DNA of 64,000 nt, taken from Leptospiraceae bacterium (GTDB taxonomy: Bacteria; Spirochaetota; Leptospiria; Leptospirales; Leptospiraceae). Every line of letters begins with the position of its first letter. Position 1 is the first letter of the stretch. Where the stretch lies: contig JADJFV010000001.1 in NCBI GenBank assembly GCA_016708435.1, positions 992,001 to 1,056,000 on the forward strand, in the 5' to 3' direction. The notes below the pieces were generated by a model. It was not told the origin of the DNA. It worked only from the letters and a program-made list of their open reading frames with translations, and made no database searches. This document shows positions 1-8,880 of this stretch, piece by piece. Both the position numbers and the translations under genes were made by a program.

Positions 1-736
1 AGGTCTAATTGTTTACCTTGGACTTGGTTACGCTGGTGTTAAGATCGGCTATGCATTTTCTAAGAAGCCCGGTCTTGCCATCTTTGGTGGAAGCGGAGGA
101 CCGATTCGACCATTTATCTTGGGTAACGAGAAGCCAGAAGAAATTCGCGATAAGATTCTAGATACATCTGTTGTAATTGACGGTCGCATTTTAGACATTG
201 CAGATACGCATTTTATTGACGGTCCCCTCATTTTACCTAACTTCGTTCTTCGCGAAATCCAACTGATTAGTGATTCATCCGATCCGATAAAACGAGCTCG
301 TGGTCGTCGCGGTTTAGATATGCTGAATAAGTTGCAACGCAAAGGCACGATTGAAGTTAAGATTACTTATACAGACTACACGGATACGCGCGAAGTCGAT
401 GCCAAGCTCATTAAACTAGCTCGCGACACCGGAGCTAAGCTTGTCACAAACGACTTCAATCTCAATAAAGTTGCCGAATTGCAAGGTGTAAAGGTTCTTA
501 ACCTTAATAATCTAGCGAATGCACTTAAGCCTGTAGTTCTTCCTGGTGAAGAAATTGCCATCCAAGTTATCAAAGAGGGCAAGGACGAAAACCAAGGAAT
601 CGGTTATCTTGAAGATGGAACTATGGTAGTGATAGAGAACGGCGGTCACTTAGTCGGAAAAGATGTTCGAGTGAATGTAACCTCTATTATCCAGACTGCT
701 GCTGGAAAGATGATTTTCACAAAGGCTATAAAATAA
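1..736 (+). CDS. PIN-TRAM domain membrane protein (YacL-like), 5' truncated
   Basis: The reading frame is open from base 2, so the gene begins before the window and about 245 C-terminal residues are visible. The first visible residues form the end of a hydrophobic, Gly-rich membrane segment. Next comes a PIN nuclease-like domain beginning [11 protein letters not shown], with a second acidic cluster at VTNDFNL. The last 60 residues (from [11 protein letters not shown]) look like a TRAM RNA-binding domain. This membrane-PIN-TRAM order matches the YacL/PilT-like family found in many bacteria. The family is presumed to act on RNA at the membrane, but its substrate is not known. The TTG at 119 lies inside the domain and is not the start. 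A strong hairpin follows 40 bp downstream. Confidence 0.85.
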   Translation, partial: GLIVYLGLGYAGVKIGYAFSKKPGLAIFGGSGGPIRPFILGNEKPEEIRDKILDTSVVIDGRILDIADTHFIDGPLILPNFVLREIQLISDSSDPIKRARGRRGLDMLNKLQRKGTIEVKITYTDYTDTREVDAKLIKLARDTGAKLVTNDFNLNKVAELQGVKVLNLNNLANALKPVVLPGEEIAIQVIKEGKDENQGIGYLEDGTMVVIENGGHLVGKDVRVNVTSIIQTAAGKMIFTKAIK

Positions 737-776
737 TCTTTCCCCACGTTTGTTTTATATTACCACAATAAATTTG

Positions 777-814
777 TTATCCAAGGGCGGGGCTTAAACC
801 CCGCCCTTGGATAA
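777..814 (+). terminator. strong GC-rich hairpin after the PIN-TRAM gene
   Basis: A perfect 16-bp inverted repeat (core ccaagggcgggg / ccccgcccttgg, extended by ttat / ataa) closes a 6-base loop. It lies 40 bp after the stop codon and stands out in AT-rich surroundings. No U-tract follows, so it is either a factor-assisted terminator or mRNA-stabilising hairpin, or a REP-like element. Confidence 0.6.
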
Positions 815-821
815 TCGGGGC

Positions 822-855
822 ATCGTAAAGACTTGATTAATCAAGTTCTTACGAT
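822..855. repeat. second inverted repeat, 15-bp arms
   Basis: The arms atcgtaaagacttga and tcaagttcttacgat pair with one mismatch and meet around a short TA-rich centre. The repeat sits 8 bp after the GC hairpin. Two stacked hairpins between genes 1 and 2 would separate their transcripts. No further role is visible. Confidence 0.55.
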
Positions 856-896
856 TTTAAGCTTGCTTTTTCAGAAAGATTCTCCAAGGTAAAAGT

Positions 897-1235
897 ATGA
901 AAAGTATTTTTTACATTTTTCTATTTTTCTTTATAATACTCTTCAGCTTTCAGCGCATAATAGATAACGAATGCATTTGTGGTGGAATTGGGGTTAGTGA
1001 GAACGACTGTGTCTTCTCTATTCATTCAGAATCTTCCGATAGCGGTGAACATGCAAAAGAGCATATCTGTGTTAACTGTCCTTGTAATTATATTCTAATT
1101 TCTTATTCAATATTCTATCTCAACAAAATCTATACACAAATTACTATTTCTTATATCGTATCTCCGCTTTTTACGGCGGTTAATTTCGATTATCTCTTGA
1201 ATTTAATTCGACCTCCTAGAATTATTTTTACTTAA
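897..1235 (+). CDS. small exported Cys/His-rich protein upstream of metal efflux genes
   Basis: This 112-residue protein starts with a hydrophobic signal or anchor segment (residues 3-20). A central part contains CICGG, a His-containing acidic stretch, and CVNCPC around residue 60. The C-terminus ends in a second hydrophobic stretch followed by RPPR. Small proteins with this plan, scattered Cys/His and a C-terminal R-P-P motif, are often found beside CusCBA/CzcCBA-type efflux operons in diderm bacteria, and the czc genes begin about 280 bp downstream. I infer a periplasmic metal-sensing or metal-binding role. No named family is certain, and the intervening repeat may put it in a separate transcript. 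Confidence 0.6.
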   Translation: MKSIFYIFLFFFIILFSFQRIIDNECICGGIGVSENDCVFSIHSESSDSGEHAKEHICVNCPCNYILISYSIFYLNKIYTQITISYIVSPLFTAVNFDYLLNLIRPPRIIFT

Positions 1236-1267
1236 AAAGATTACCACCGATAGGGTTCAGGCTTATT

Positions 1268-1440
1268 CGGTCATCTCGAACATGCGAAGGCGTAGGTTCG
1301 CGAATACTTGGAGCGAAGGGCGGGAAATCGTGAGAGATCTATCTGACAAGAATACGATAGTGCTAAGCAAGATAGACCCCTCACATCGCTTGGCGGTCGT
1401 GTGAGCGAAACGAAAGGGTGGAAACTGTTCGGGGTGACCG
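1268..1440. repeat. dispersed nested inverted repeat, copy 1
   Basis: The outer arms cggtcatctcgaac (1268) and gttcggggtgaccg (1427) pair with two mismatches. The inner arms gtgagagatctatct (1330) and agatagacccctcac (1370) also pair. The same sequence families recur at 13028-13163, 24739-24902 and, shortened, 13894-13948. The tract fills the gap between the small exported protein and czcC. Open frames that run through it are not genes. Confidence 0.75.
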
Positions 1441-1511
1441 GAGAAGTCCATACACCGAACTTAATTAATCTATCTTCATTGGTAAAATTAAAATCTTCAA
1501 AGGAGGAGTTT

Positions 1512-2819
1512 ATGAAATCATTTTATATAATTTTAATTCTATTCGCATTTGGAATTTATGCAATAGAATCAGACTCACATGCGGAAAATTCGCATTGTGC
1601 GGGTAATGCAAAATTACTCACAATAGTCGAGTGCGTATTAAATCATAGTCCCGAGTTTAAGAGAACTCGAATTGAATTAACCGCAATCAAAGGCAAGAAA
1701 ATAGCGGCAGCGTATTTATTTCCTTCCAATCCTAGTATTCAGGTAATGAATGCATACAGAAAGCAAGCACAGTCGGAGGTAACAGTATTTAACCCCAATG
1801 CTCAAACTGCGATCAATGGAGAATTTCAACTTTCACAAGAGTTTTACATTTCCGGGCAAAGAGGCAAACGAATGGAAGTCGCTGATTCTGAATTTGCAGC
1901 TCAAATAAAAAAAGTAGCGACCATGGAAAGAGATACAACTGCACAAGCACTTTCTGCTGCTGTATTTTATAAAAATTCTTTAGAGGAATATAGGATTACT
2001 GAATTCCTCTATCAGAATTCACAGGATATGGCTAGTGTTGTGCAAGGTAGAGCAGAGAAAGGACTCGCAGCAGGAATTGATGCTGATATTGCGAATGCAG
2101 AAGTATCTAAAATTTCTAGATTACTCAATTCTGCCATTCGAAAGAGAGATGGGGCAAAGGGCAATTTAACTGTCATGATGGGGGTTAATTATGATTTGTC
2201 TCTAACTATAATTGATTCAATCCCAGACATCCAATTGAATACAAAGAATACGCAAGAGTTAATAGCTACCGCACTCAAACAAAGAACAGAAGTAGATGCA
2301 GGAGTTTTAGATGTTAGGACTGCTCAAAAAAGAATAGACCTTTTAAGAAGAGAGTCTATTCCCAATTTAACAGTATCAGCATATCTACAGCGAGATGGGT
2401 TTAATGAAAATGTGATGGGCGCACGAGCCTCTATACCGCTTAGAGTATGGAGAGACAATAGTGGAGAGATTGTAGAATCAGAGGCTCGAAAGGAACAAGC
2501 AATGACGAACTTAGAAGTAAATCAGCATACAATTAAATTTGAAGTGATTCGAGCAGTTTCCAATTTTAATTCCTTGAGAGAGGAAACTAAAAATTATCCG
2601 CAGGAGTTAATGAAGAGGGTAGATGAAGATTTACTTTCAATCAAAAAAGCTTTATCGACTGGGCAAATGAATATTCGAGATGCGTTAGTCGCTCAAAACT
2701 CTCTCGTTACGTTGAAACTCTCTTACATCCAAAGTCAATCTGACTACGATTTATCCAAAATAGAGTTACTGCGCTCTGTTGGATTTCCATTGTTACAATA
2801 CGCAGTAGTAGCGAAGTGA
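1512..2819 (+). CDS. czcC: CzcC-like outer-membrane efflux channel (TolC family)
   Basis: The ATG at 1512 is preceded by the clear ribosome site aaggaggag. The frame stays open upstream only because it crosses the repeat. The 435-residue product has a signal peptide (MKSFYIILILFAFGIYA) followed by the long alpha-helical, Ala/Gln/Glu-rich plan of outer-membrane efflux proteins. Two related halves carry signatures such as LSQEFYISGQRG and ASIPLRVWRDNSGE. This family forms the trimeric exit duct for RND pumps. It is followed 7 bp later by the adaptor gene and then the pump, so the three subunits of one tripartite exporter are encoded in order C-B-A. Confidence 0.88.
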   Translation: MKSFYIILILFAFGIYAIESDSHAENSHCAGNAKLLTIVECVLNHSPEFKRTRIELTAIKGKKIAAAYLFPSNPSIQVMNAYRKQAQSEVTVFNPNAQTAINGEFQLSQEFYISGQRGKRMEVADSEFAAQIKKVATMERDTTAQALSAAVFYKNSLEEYRITEFLYQNSQDMASVVQGRAEKGLAAGIDADIANAEVSKISRLLNSAIRKRDGAKGNLTVMMGVNYDLSLTIIDSIPDIQLNTKNTQELIATALKQRTEVDAGVLDVRTAQKRIDLLRRESIPNLTVSAYLQRDGFNENVMGARASIPLRVWRDNSGEIVESEARKEQAMTNLEVNQHTIKFEVIRAVSNFNSLREETKNYPQELMKRVDEDLLSIKKALSTGQMNIRDALVAQNSLVTLKLSYIQSQSDYDLSKIELLRSVGFPLLQYAVVAK

Positions 2820-2826
2820 GGAAAAT

Positions 2827-4005
2827 ATGAAATACTATAAAATCTATACAATACTAGCCATTCTAGTAATCGCCTTTACATCATACAGGGCGTATAAATA
2901 TTTCTCTAAAAAGAAAGCCGCACCAGAAGCGGTAGAATCAAGTAAGCCTCTAGATGATGGCACTATCAGAGTTGATTCGGAAGTTTCTAAAGATGTAAAT
3001 CTGCATTCGACACAGGTGAATACAGGAGAGTTTCAAGAAGCAATAAGTCTCATCGGCGAAGTAATGGCAGACCCGGATAGAGTAACAAAAATCAGTGCAC
3101 GTATTCCCGGTAGAGTTTCCGATGTTCGATTTATCGAAGGATCGAGAGTCAAAAAAGGACAAGTTCTTGTTACACTAGAATCTCCTGAAGCAGCAAGGTC
3201 AAAGTCTAAATACTTGAGCACATTATCAAGAGTAAACGCTGTTGAGAGAAATGCAAAGCGAATTAGAGAATTGGTTAATTTAAAATTAGCCGCCGAGCAA
3301 GAAGCCATCAATGCAGAATCTGAATTAAGAGTGCAGGAGTCGGAACTTAGAGCGGATAAGGGTAATTTGCTCGCACTTGGTATACCTGTCCCTGATACGA
3401 CAGGTCTAAATAGTGCAGGGGAGAATTCTGGTAGAATAGAAATTCTTTCCCCAATTGATGGAATTATTCTGAGTAGAGAAATTGTAAAAGGCTCACAGGT
3501 AGATGCAATCACGAGTCTTGCTACAATCGGAAATCTAGACTCTGTTTGGTTCATGGTAAAACTCTTCGAAAAAGATTTAGGGAAAGTCGCTGAAGGAGAT
3601 TTAGCAAAAGTAAAATTAAATCCTTATCCAAAGGAAGAATTCGAAGGTAGACTCATGTATATAGGAAACCAAATTGATTTAGGTTCGAGAACAGTGAGTG
3701 GTCGAATCGTAATCAAAAACAAGAATCATATGGCAAAGATTGGACTCTTCGGAACAGCCGAGCTTTATACTTCCGATTACAATGTATTAGCCGTTCCAAT
3801 CGATGCCATTGCTCCCATGCAAGGAAAAGATTATGTTTTCGTAGAAGAGAAGCCGGGAGAATACAAAGCAAGAGAAGTTAAATTAGGCAGAAGAAATTCT
3901 ACAATCGTTGAAGTTTTATCCGGTCTTTCGGTCGGAGAATATATTGTGGATACTGGTATTTTTACGCTAAAGTCTACATTTTTAAAATCTACTTTCGGAG
4001 AATAA
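2827..4005 (+). CDS. czcB: CzcB-like periplasmic adaptor of RND metal efflux
   Basis: This 392-residue membrane-fusion protein has an N-terminal membrane anchor (residues 5-22). The barrel-sandwich (lipoyl-like) halves are at about 85-115 (ARIPGRVSDVRFIEGSRVKKG) and 205-235 (SPIDGIILSREIVKGSQV), flanking a short alpha-hairpin (about 120-180). Beta-barrel and membrane-proximal domains follow. It would connect the inner-membrane pump to the TolC-type channel. I see no His-rich metal-binding extension of the kind found in some CzcB or CusB proteins. It starts 7 bp after czcC and ends 1 bp before czcA, so it is co-transcribed with both. Confidence 0.9.
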   Translation: MKYYKIYTILAILVIAFTSYRAYKYFSKKKAAPEAVESSKPLDDGTIRVDSEVSKDVNLHSTQVNTGEFQEAISLIGEVMADPDRVTKISARIPGRVSDVRFIEGSRVKKGQVLVTLESPEAARSKSKYLSTLSRVNAVERNAKRIRELVNLKLAAEQEAINAESELRVQESELRADKGNLLALGIPVPDTTGLNSAGENSGRIEILSPIDGIILSREIVKGSQVDAITSLATIGNLDSVWFMVKLFEKDLGKVAEGDLAKVKLNPYPKEEFEGRLMYIGNQIDLGSRTVSGRIVIKNKNHMAKIGLFGTAELYTSDYNVLAVPIDAIAPMQGKDYVFVEEKPGEYKAREVKLGRRNSTIVEVLSGLSVGEYIVDTGIFTLKSTFLKSTFGE

Positions 4006-4006
4006 T

Positions 4007-7000
4007 ATGAAATTTCTTACATTAATTGTAGAATGGTCTCTCGAAAATAGAGTCATCGTTCTAGCGGCTACCGCGTTATTCTTCTTCTTTGGTTTAGACT
4101 CTGCGCGTAAAATGAAGATGGATGCGATTCCTGATGTTACAACGATTCAAGTGCAAGTCATAACTTCCGCACCTTCCCTTTCTCCTTTGGAAATTGAGCA
4201 GTATGTAACCTTTCCTGTCGAGCGGTCAATGTCGGGTATCCCCCATGTGGAAGAAGTGCGCTCCATTTCTCGATATGGTTTGTCTGTCGTAACGATTGTA
4301 TTCAAAGACTCAATGAATATTTTTTTGGCGAGACAACTTGTTGGAGAAAGACTTGCCGATGCGGTGAATAATATTCCAAAGGGATATGGAACACCTACCA
4401 TGGGTCCAATATCTACTGGACTTGGTGAGATTTACCAGTTTACACTGAGTAGCCGCAATCACAGCTTAATGGAATTAACCACTTATTTGAATTGGTATGT
4501 AAATCCAATTTTAAAAACAATTCCAGGAGTTGTTGAGGTCAATACTTTTGGTGGTCATGTGAAGCAATACCAGATTATCCTCAACATGGAGAGAATGCAA
4601 TCACTTGGCATTGTAATGACGGACGTGATAGAGGCACTACAAAAAAACAATGCGTCTATGGGGGGAGGATACATTGAGCACAACAAAGAACATTTTGTAA
4701 TAGTAGCGAGTGGACTTGCTGGCTCACTAGAAGATTTAGGAAAAGTGTTCGTAGGCAAGACAAAAGAAGGAACACCAATTTCTCTTACTATGATCGCAGA
4801 ATTAAAATTCGGTGCAAGACTAAGACTCGGTGCAACAACGAAAGACGGAGAAGGGGAAGTCGTGGGGGCAATCGCTCTTATGCTCATGAAAGAAAATTCT
4901 CTTCAAGTAAGTGAAGCGGTTCATGCAAAATTAGAAGAGCTTAAGAAGACTTTGCCAGAAGGCATCGTTGTTGAAACTTACTATGATCGTTCTGCAATGG
5001 TAAAGACTACAATCAAAACAGTGCTAAAAAATTTAGCAGAAGGGGCTTTGTTTGTAATCATTGTTTTATTTTTATTATTAGGCAGTGTGCGAGCAGGACT
5101 TGTGATTGCTGTAACGATTCCGCTTGCGATGTTATTTGCGATAGTCATTATGCGCATTCGCGATGTGCCTGGAAATTTAATGTCAATGGGTGCGATTGAC
5201 TTCGGACTGATTGTAGATGGTGCAGTCATCATTGTGGAAAATGCTGTTAGGCGCTTATCGATGGCAATCAAGGCGAAAGGCTCCCTTCTTACTACCGAAG
5301 AAAAAATTGAAACGATTAAGCAAGCAACTATTGAGGTAAGAAAGGCAACAATATTCGGAGAAACGATTATCGCAATAGTTTATCTACCCGTTTTATCTTT
5401 ATCCGGTGTAGAGGGAAAAATGTTTATCCCGATGGCGGAAACTGTGCTGTATGCGCTATTCGGTGCTTTCGTTCTTTCGCTCACAGTAGTTCCAGTTCTT
5501 GCAACTTATATTTTAAAAGTAGAAGAGCCAGAAGAGCATGAGACTTGGCTTTTTCATAAATTCAAAATCTATTATATTCCACTTCTCGACAAATTTATGA
5601 ATGCGAAGAACAAAGTGTTCACTGTTGCAATTGTGTCGATTGTGCTTAGCTTTGTAATGTTCGCAAACTTAGGAGCTGAGTTTATGCCTGAGTTAGATGA
5701 GGGCTCACTTCTTTTAGAAGTAGCGCGGCTACCTTCTGTTTCCCTCTCCGAGTCTATTGATACAGGAAGAAGAATTGAACATGCTTTAAAGAAAAATTTT
5801 CCTGAGCTACTACATGCTGTATCAAGAACAGGCTCGCCCGATATTGCAACTGATCCTATGGGGATTGATCGAACGGATATTTATTTACAATTGAAACCCA
5901 AAGAGGAATGGAGATTTGAGCGAGAGAAATTAATGCAGGCGTTAGTAGAGGATGTGGAAAAATCAATCCCGGAAGTAGCAGTATCCGTTTCGCAACCAAT
6001 TAAAATGAGAACGAATGAGCTAATCGCTGGTATCCGCTCTGACATTGGTGTAAAAATATTTGGAGAAGATATTAAGACTCTTCGTGAACTTGGAGAGAAG
6101 ACTTCGAATGAACTTCGAAAAATAAGCGGAGTCGTAGATTTAAAAATCGAGCAATTGGGGGGACTGAATTATTTAAGAATCAAACCTAGACGGGAAAGTC
6201 TTGCTCGTTATGGAGTGAATATTTTAGACATCAATCAAGTCACCGAAATTCTTTCTTCTGGTTATATGGCGGGAAGTGTATTTGAAGGGAATAAAAGATT
6301 TGATATAACCATTAAAACAAACCGCGAGATTCACTTTAATCTGGAGGAAATTCGCTCTTTACCGGTAAAATCTAGTTCAGGAAATTCCATTCCTCTTGGA
6401 GATTTAGCCGATGTATATATAGAGAGTGGACCTGTTCAGATCAGTCATCAAAATCAATACAGGAGAATGATTGTGGAGTTTAACGTTAGAGGAAGAGATA
6501 TGATGAGCGTAGTGAATGAAGCCAATGAATTACTAGCTAAAAATGTCCCTCTCCCTGTCGGCTATCGTTTTGAGTTTGGAGGAAAGTATGAAAATTATAT
6601 TTCCGCAAGAAATACTTTGATGGTAGTAGTTCCCCTAACGCTTTGTTTAATTCTTTTTCTCCTATGGCTTGCGTTTGGTCAGGTAACTCCTGCTATGATG
6701 ATTTTTTTAAATGTTCCATTTGCGATTACCGGTGGAGTATTATTTTTATTCCTTAGAGGTATACCATTTAGTATTTCGGCAGGAGTTGGATTCATCGCCT
6801 TATTCGGAGTAGCCGTTCTGAATGGACTAGTGTTAATCTCATTTACAAAGGAGCAAGAGCTAGAAGGGATGACTCATATAGAAGCTGTAATCAGTGCTGC
6901 TCATATTCGACTTCGACCTGTATTGATGACTGCAATTGTAGCGGCTACTGGTTTTATACCAATGGCTGTCTCTACTAATATGGGAGCGGAAGTCCAACGT

Positions 7001-7111
7001 CCATTAGCCACTGTGGTCATCGGTGGACTGATAACAGCTAGCGTTCTTACGCTTCTTGTTCTGCCAGTTGTTTATGCTCGTTACTATGAAATGAAAAAGG
7101 ATAAAGACTAA
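4007..7111 (+). CDS. czcA: CzcA-family heavy-metal RND efflux pump
   Basis: The length of 1034 residues is typical of HME-RND pumps. Twelve membrane segments and two large periplasmic loops are evident. The fourth membrane helix carries D398-F-G-L-I-V-D404-G-A-V-I-I-V-E411-N. This is the proton-relay signature of the Co/Zn/Cd group; Cu/Ag pumps carry a different motif there. The product therefore probably exports divalent cations (Zn2+, Co2+, Cd2+, perhaps Ni2+) across both membranes using the proton gradient. It follows czcB by 1 bp, and the next gene, a PAS sensor, starts 2 bp after its stop. Confidence 0.92.
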   Translation: MKFLTLIVEWSLENRVIVLAATALFFFFGLDSARKMKMDAIPDVTTIQVQVITSAPSLSPLEIEQYVTFPVERSMSGIPHVEEVRSISRYGLSVVTIVFKDSMNIFLARQLVGERLADAVNNIPKGYGTPTMGPISTGLGEIYQFTLSSRNHSLMELTTYLNWYVNPILKTIPGVVEVNTFGGHVKQYQIILNMERMQSLGIVMTDVIEALQKNNASMGGGYIEHNKEHFVIVASGLAGSLEDLGKVFVGKTKEGTPISLTMIAELKFGARLRLGATTKDGEGEVVGAIALMLMKENSLQVSEAVHAKLEELKKTLPEGIVVETYYDRSAMVKTTIKTVLKNLAEGALFVIIVLFLLLGSVRAGLVIAVTIPLAMLFAIVIMRIRDVPGNLMSMGAIDFGLIVDGAVIIVENAVRRLSMAIKAKGSLLTTEEKIETIKQATIEVRKATIFGETIIAIVYLPVLSLSGVEGKMFIPMAETVLYALFGAFVLSLTVVPVLATYILKVEEPEEHETWLFHKFKIYYIPLLDKFMNAKNKVFTVAIVSIVLSFVMFANLGAEFMPELDEGSLLLEVARLPSVSLSESIDTGRRIEHALKKNFPELLHAVSRTGSPDIATDPMGIDRTDIYLQLKPKEEWRFEREKLMQALVEDVEKSIPEVAVSVSQPIKMRTNELIAGIRSDIGVKIFGEDIKTLRELGEKTSNELRKISGVVDLKIEQLGGLNYLRIKPRRESLARYGVNILDINQVTEILSSGYMAGSVFEGNKRFDITIKTNREIHFNLEEIRSLPVKSSSGNSIPLGDLADVYIESGPVQISHQNQYRRMIVEFNVRGRDMMSVVNEANELLAKNVPLPVGYRFEFGGKYENYISARNTLMVVVPLTLCLILFLLWLAFGQVTPAMMIFLNVPFAITGGVLFLFLRGIPFSISAGVGFIALFGVAVLNGLVLISFTKEQELEGMTHIEAVISAAHIRLRPVLMTAIVAATGFIPMAVSTNMGAEVQRPLATVVIGGLITASVLTLLVLPVVYARYYEMKKDKD

Positions 7112-7113
7112 CG

Positions 7114-8835
7114 GTGTTGCAGAGAACATTATTACTATTATTTGCTGCCATTTACCCTGCATTTTGGGCAATTTTTAAATTTACTAAGATGCCGATAGAT
7201 GATCCGAAACAGCGGATAGTAGTAAGTATTCTCTGTCTCATTGGATTTAAACTTTATAATTCTGATAATCCCAAAATCAGAAAGAATCAGAATCTTTTAA
7301 CCTATGCAGCGTATTATATGGTTACACTGCATAGCTTGTATCTTTCTTACTTGAATCATTTTTCTGTAGAGTTTCAAGTTCAAAGTTTTATACTCATCGT
7401 CTTTGCTTCCTTAGGTTTTATTCGCAAGTATCATTTATTCTATTATTTATTTTTTACTTTCTTTTGCTTTGTGCCCATTACGGTTGCGGGTTTTATGAAA
7501 TTGGAAATCTATTACATCCTTTGCAACTTACTCCTAGTATGCATTGGCTCATTTGTGATTCAGATTTTCCATATACAATTTTTAAAACAACTTCTTGTCA
7601 ATGATGCAACACTTCTTCGCTCAGTAGATAAAATGAAGGATGGGATTATTATCACCGACATTACTAGCCATGTTTTATTTGTCAATGAAGTGGCTCAAAA
7701 GCTATTGGATTTTAATTCCGAATTCTTGATTGGTTCAAAAGTAAATCTTCCCATTCCATCGGAAAATAGATTGACGGGGGATAAGACCGTTATCCGCACA
7801 GTGGAAGATAGACTCGTAGAAATTAGAATGCTTAAAGTCGAGCGACTCGGAAGACCTGTGTTCTTTATAATGGTAAAAGATATTACCGTCGAAGAAAGAG
7901 CAAGGCTTGAGACGGAAAGAAATAGAATTCTTCATCAGAATTTACTCATAAGCGCAAAAGAAGGATTAGTCGGAATCGATAAAGATGGAAAGATTACTTA
8001 CTTAAATCCACATGCCCAAGAAATTACAGGATTTACAGAAGAAGAAGTTCTCGGAAAAACATTCCATGAAACTTTTCATCATAGTTGGATGGATGGAGTC
8101 CCACACGAAGAAGAGAATAGTCCAATTAGAGATACATTATCTACTGGAGTAATAGTTAGAATTAACAACGAAATATTCTGGAAGAAGGAAGATAAGTTTT
8201 TTTATGTGGAATATACCTGTTCTCCCATCAAGAAAGAAGAAGAAATTACAGGCGCAATCATTATTTTTAAAGATATTTCAGATAGAAAGAAAAAAGAAGA
8301 GTTGGAAAATAAAAGCTACAATGAATTGGCTTTTATTTCTGAGTCAGCAATGCGATTTCTCGAAACAACTACAAGAGAGGAAATCTTTGAATACGTATCA
8401 TTATCGCTCTTTGAATATACCAAAGCGCGGGCAATCATTGTAAACTCCTATGATCTTGAAAGCCAAGAGTTTAAAGTCGAATCTACTAGTGGATTAACAC
8501 AATTTATCAGACCGATAGAAAAGCTAATTAATTGCGAAATCAAAGGATCAAAATTTAAAATTGAATTTGAGCGATGTCCGCCAGCGGCTACTCTTAATAA
8601 GCTTATCCATTTACCGGATGGACTGTATGCAATGAATTTTGGTAATTTAAACCGAAAAGAATGTATGCAGATTGAATCCATGTTGAACGCAAAGCGTGTT
8701 TATAACTTTACTTTTTCGCTTGAGGAAAAAATTCTAGGATCTGTCATGATCCTTTACGGTGAAGATAAATTTCAATTTGAAACTATGTTGGAAATCTTTC
8801 TGCACCAAGCTACAATAGCGTTGAATCGGTATTAA
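7114..8835 (+). CDS. membrane PAS-PAS-GAF-like sensor without an output domain
   Basis: The product is 573 residues long with a GTG start, or TTG one codon later. About six hydrophobic segments fill residues 1-165. A first PAS domain follows at about 170-265 (MKDGIIITDITSHVLFVNE) and a second at about 275-390 (EGLVGIDKDGKITYLNPHA, ending in a PAC-like IIIFKDISDRKKKEE). The C-terminal 170 residues look GAF-like. There is no histidine-kinase H-box, ATPase, GGDEF, EAL or PP2C domain, so this is a sensor module that must signal through a partner. It begins 2 bp after czcA, which suggests co-expression with the metal pump, although a metal-sensing role is only an inference. Confidence 0.75.
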   Translation: MLQRTLLLLFAAIYPAFWAIFKFTKMPIDDPKQRIVVSILCLIGFKLYNSDNPKIRKNQNLLTYAAYYMVTLHSLYLSYLNHFSVEFQVQSFILIVFASLGFIRKYHLFYYLFFTFFCFVPITVAGFMKLEIYYILCNLLLVCIGSFVIQIFHIQFLKQLLVNDATLLRSVDKMKDGIIITDITSHVLFVNEVAQKLLDFNSEFLIGSKVNLPIPSENRLTGDKTVIRTVEDRLVEIRMLKVERLGRPVFFIMVKDITVEERARLETERNRILHQNLLISAKEGLVGIDKDGKITYLNPHAQEITGFTEEEVLGKTFHETFHHSWMDGVPHEEENSPIRDTLSTGVIVRINNEIFWKKEDKFFYVEYTCSPIKKEEEITGAIIIFKDISDRKKKEELENKSYNELAFISESAMRFLETTTREEIFEYVSLSLFEYTKARAIIVNSYDLESQEFKVESTSGLTQFIRPIEKLINCEIKGSKFKIEFERCPPAATLNKLIHLPDGLYAMNFGNLNRKECMQIESMLNAKRVYNFTFSLEEKILGSVMILYGEDKFQFETMLEIFLHQATIALNRY

Positions 8836-8880
8836 TTGTGCTAGACAAGGCGTGGCTTTTTACGCAAAAGTAGGATTACC

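Noticed and set aside
833..844. ttgattaatcaa as an FNR-type site
   Set aside because: The half-sites are separated by 2 instead of 4 bases and it is the loop end of a longer hairpin.
1401..1511. Upstream extension of the czcC reading frame
   Set aside because: It runs through the dispersed repeat and lacks a signal peptide; the ATG at 1512 has a strong ribosome site.
3033..3554. 173-codon minus-strand frame inside czcB
   Set aside because: Antisense shadow of a well-supported gene, with no ribosome site or recognisable domain.
4007..7111. Copper/silver pump (CusA) assignment
   Set aside because: The membrane-helix motif DFGLIVDGAV...EN is of the Co/Zn/Cd group.
7114..8835. PAS protein as a histidine kinase
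   Set aside because: There is no H-box or ATPase domain after the second PAS; the C-terminus looks GAF-like.
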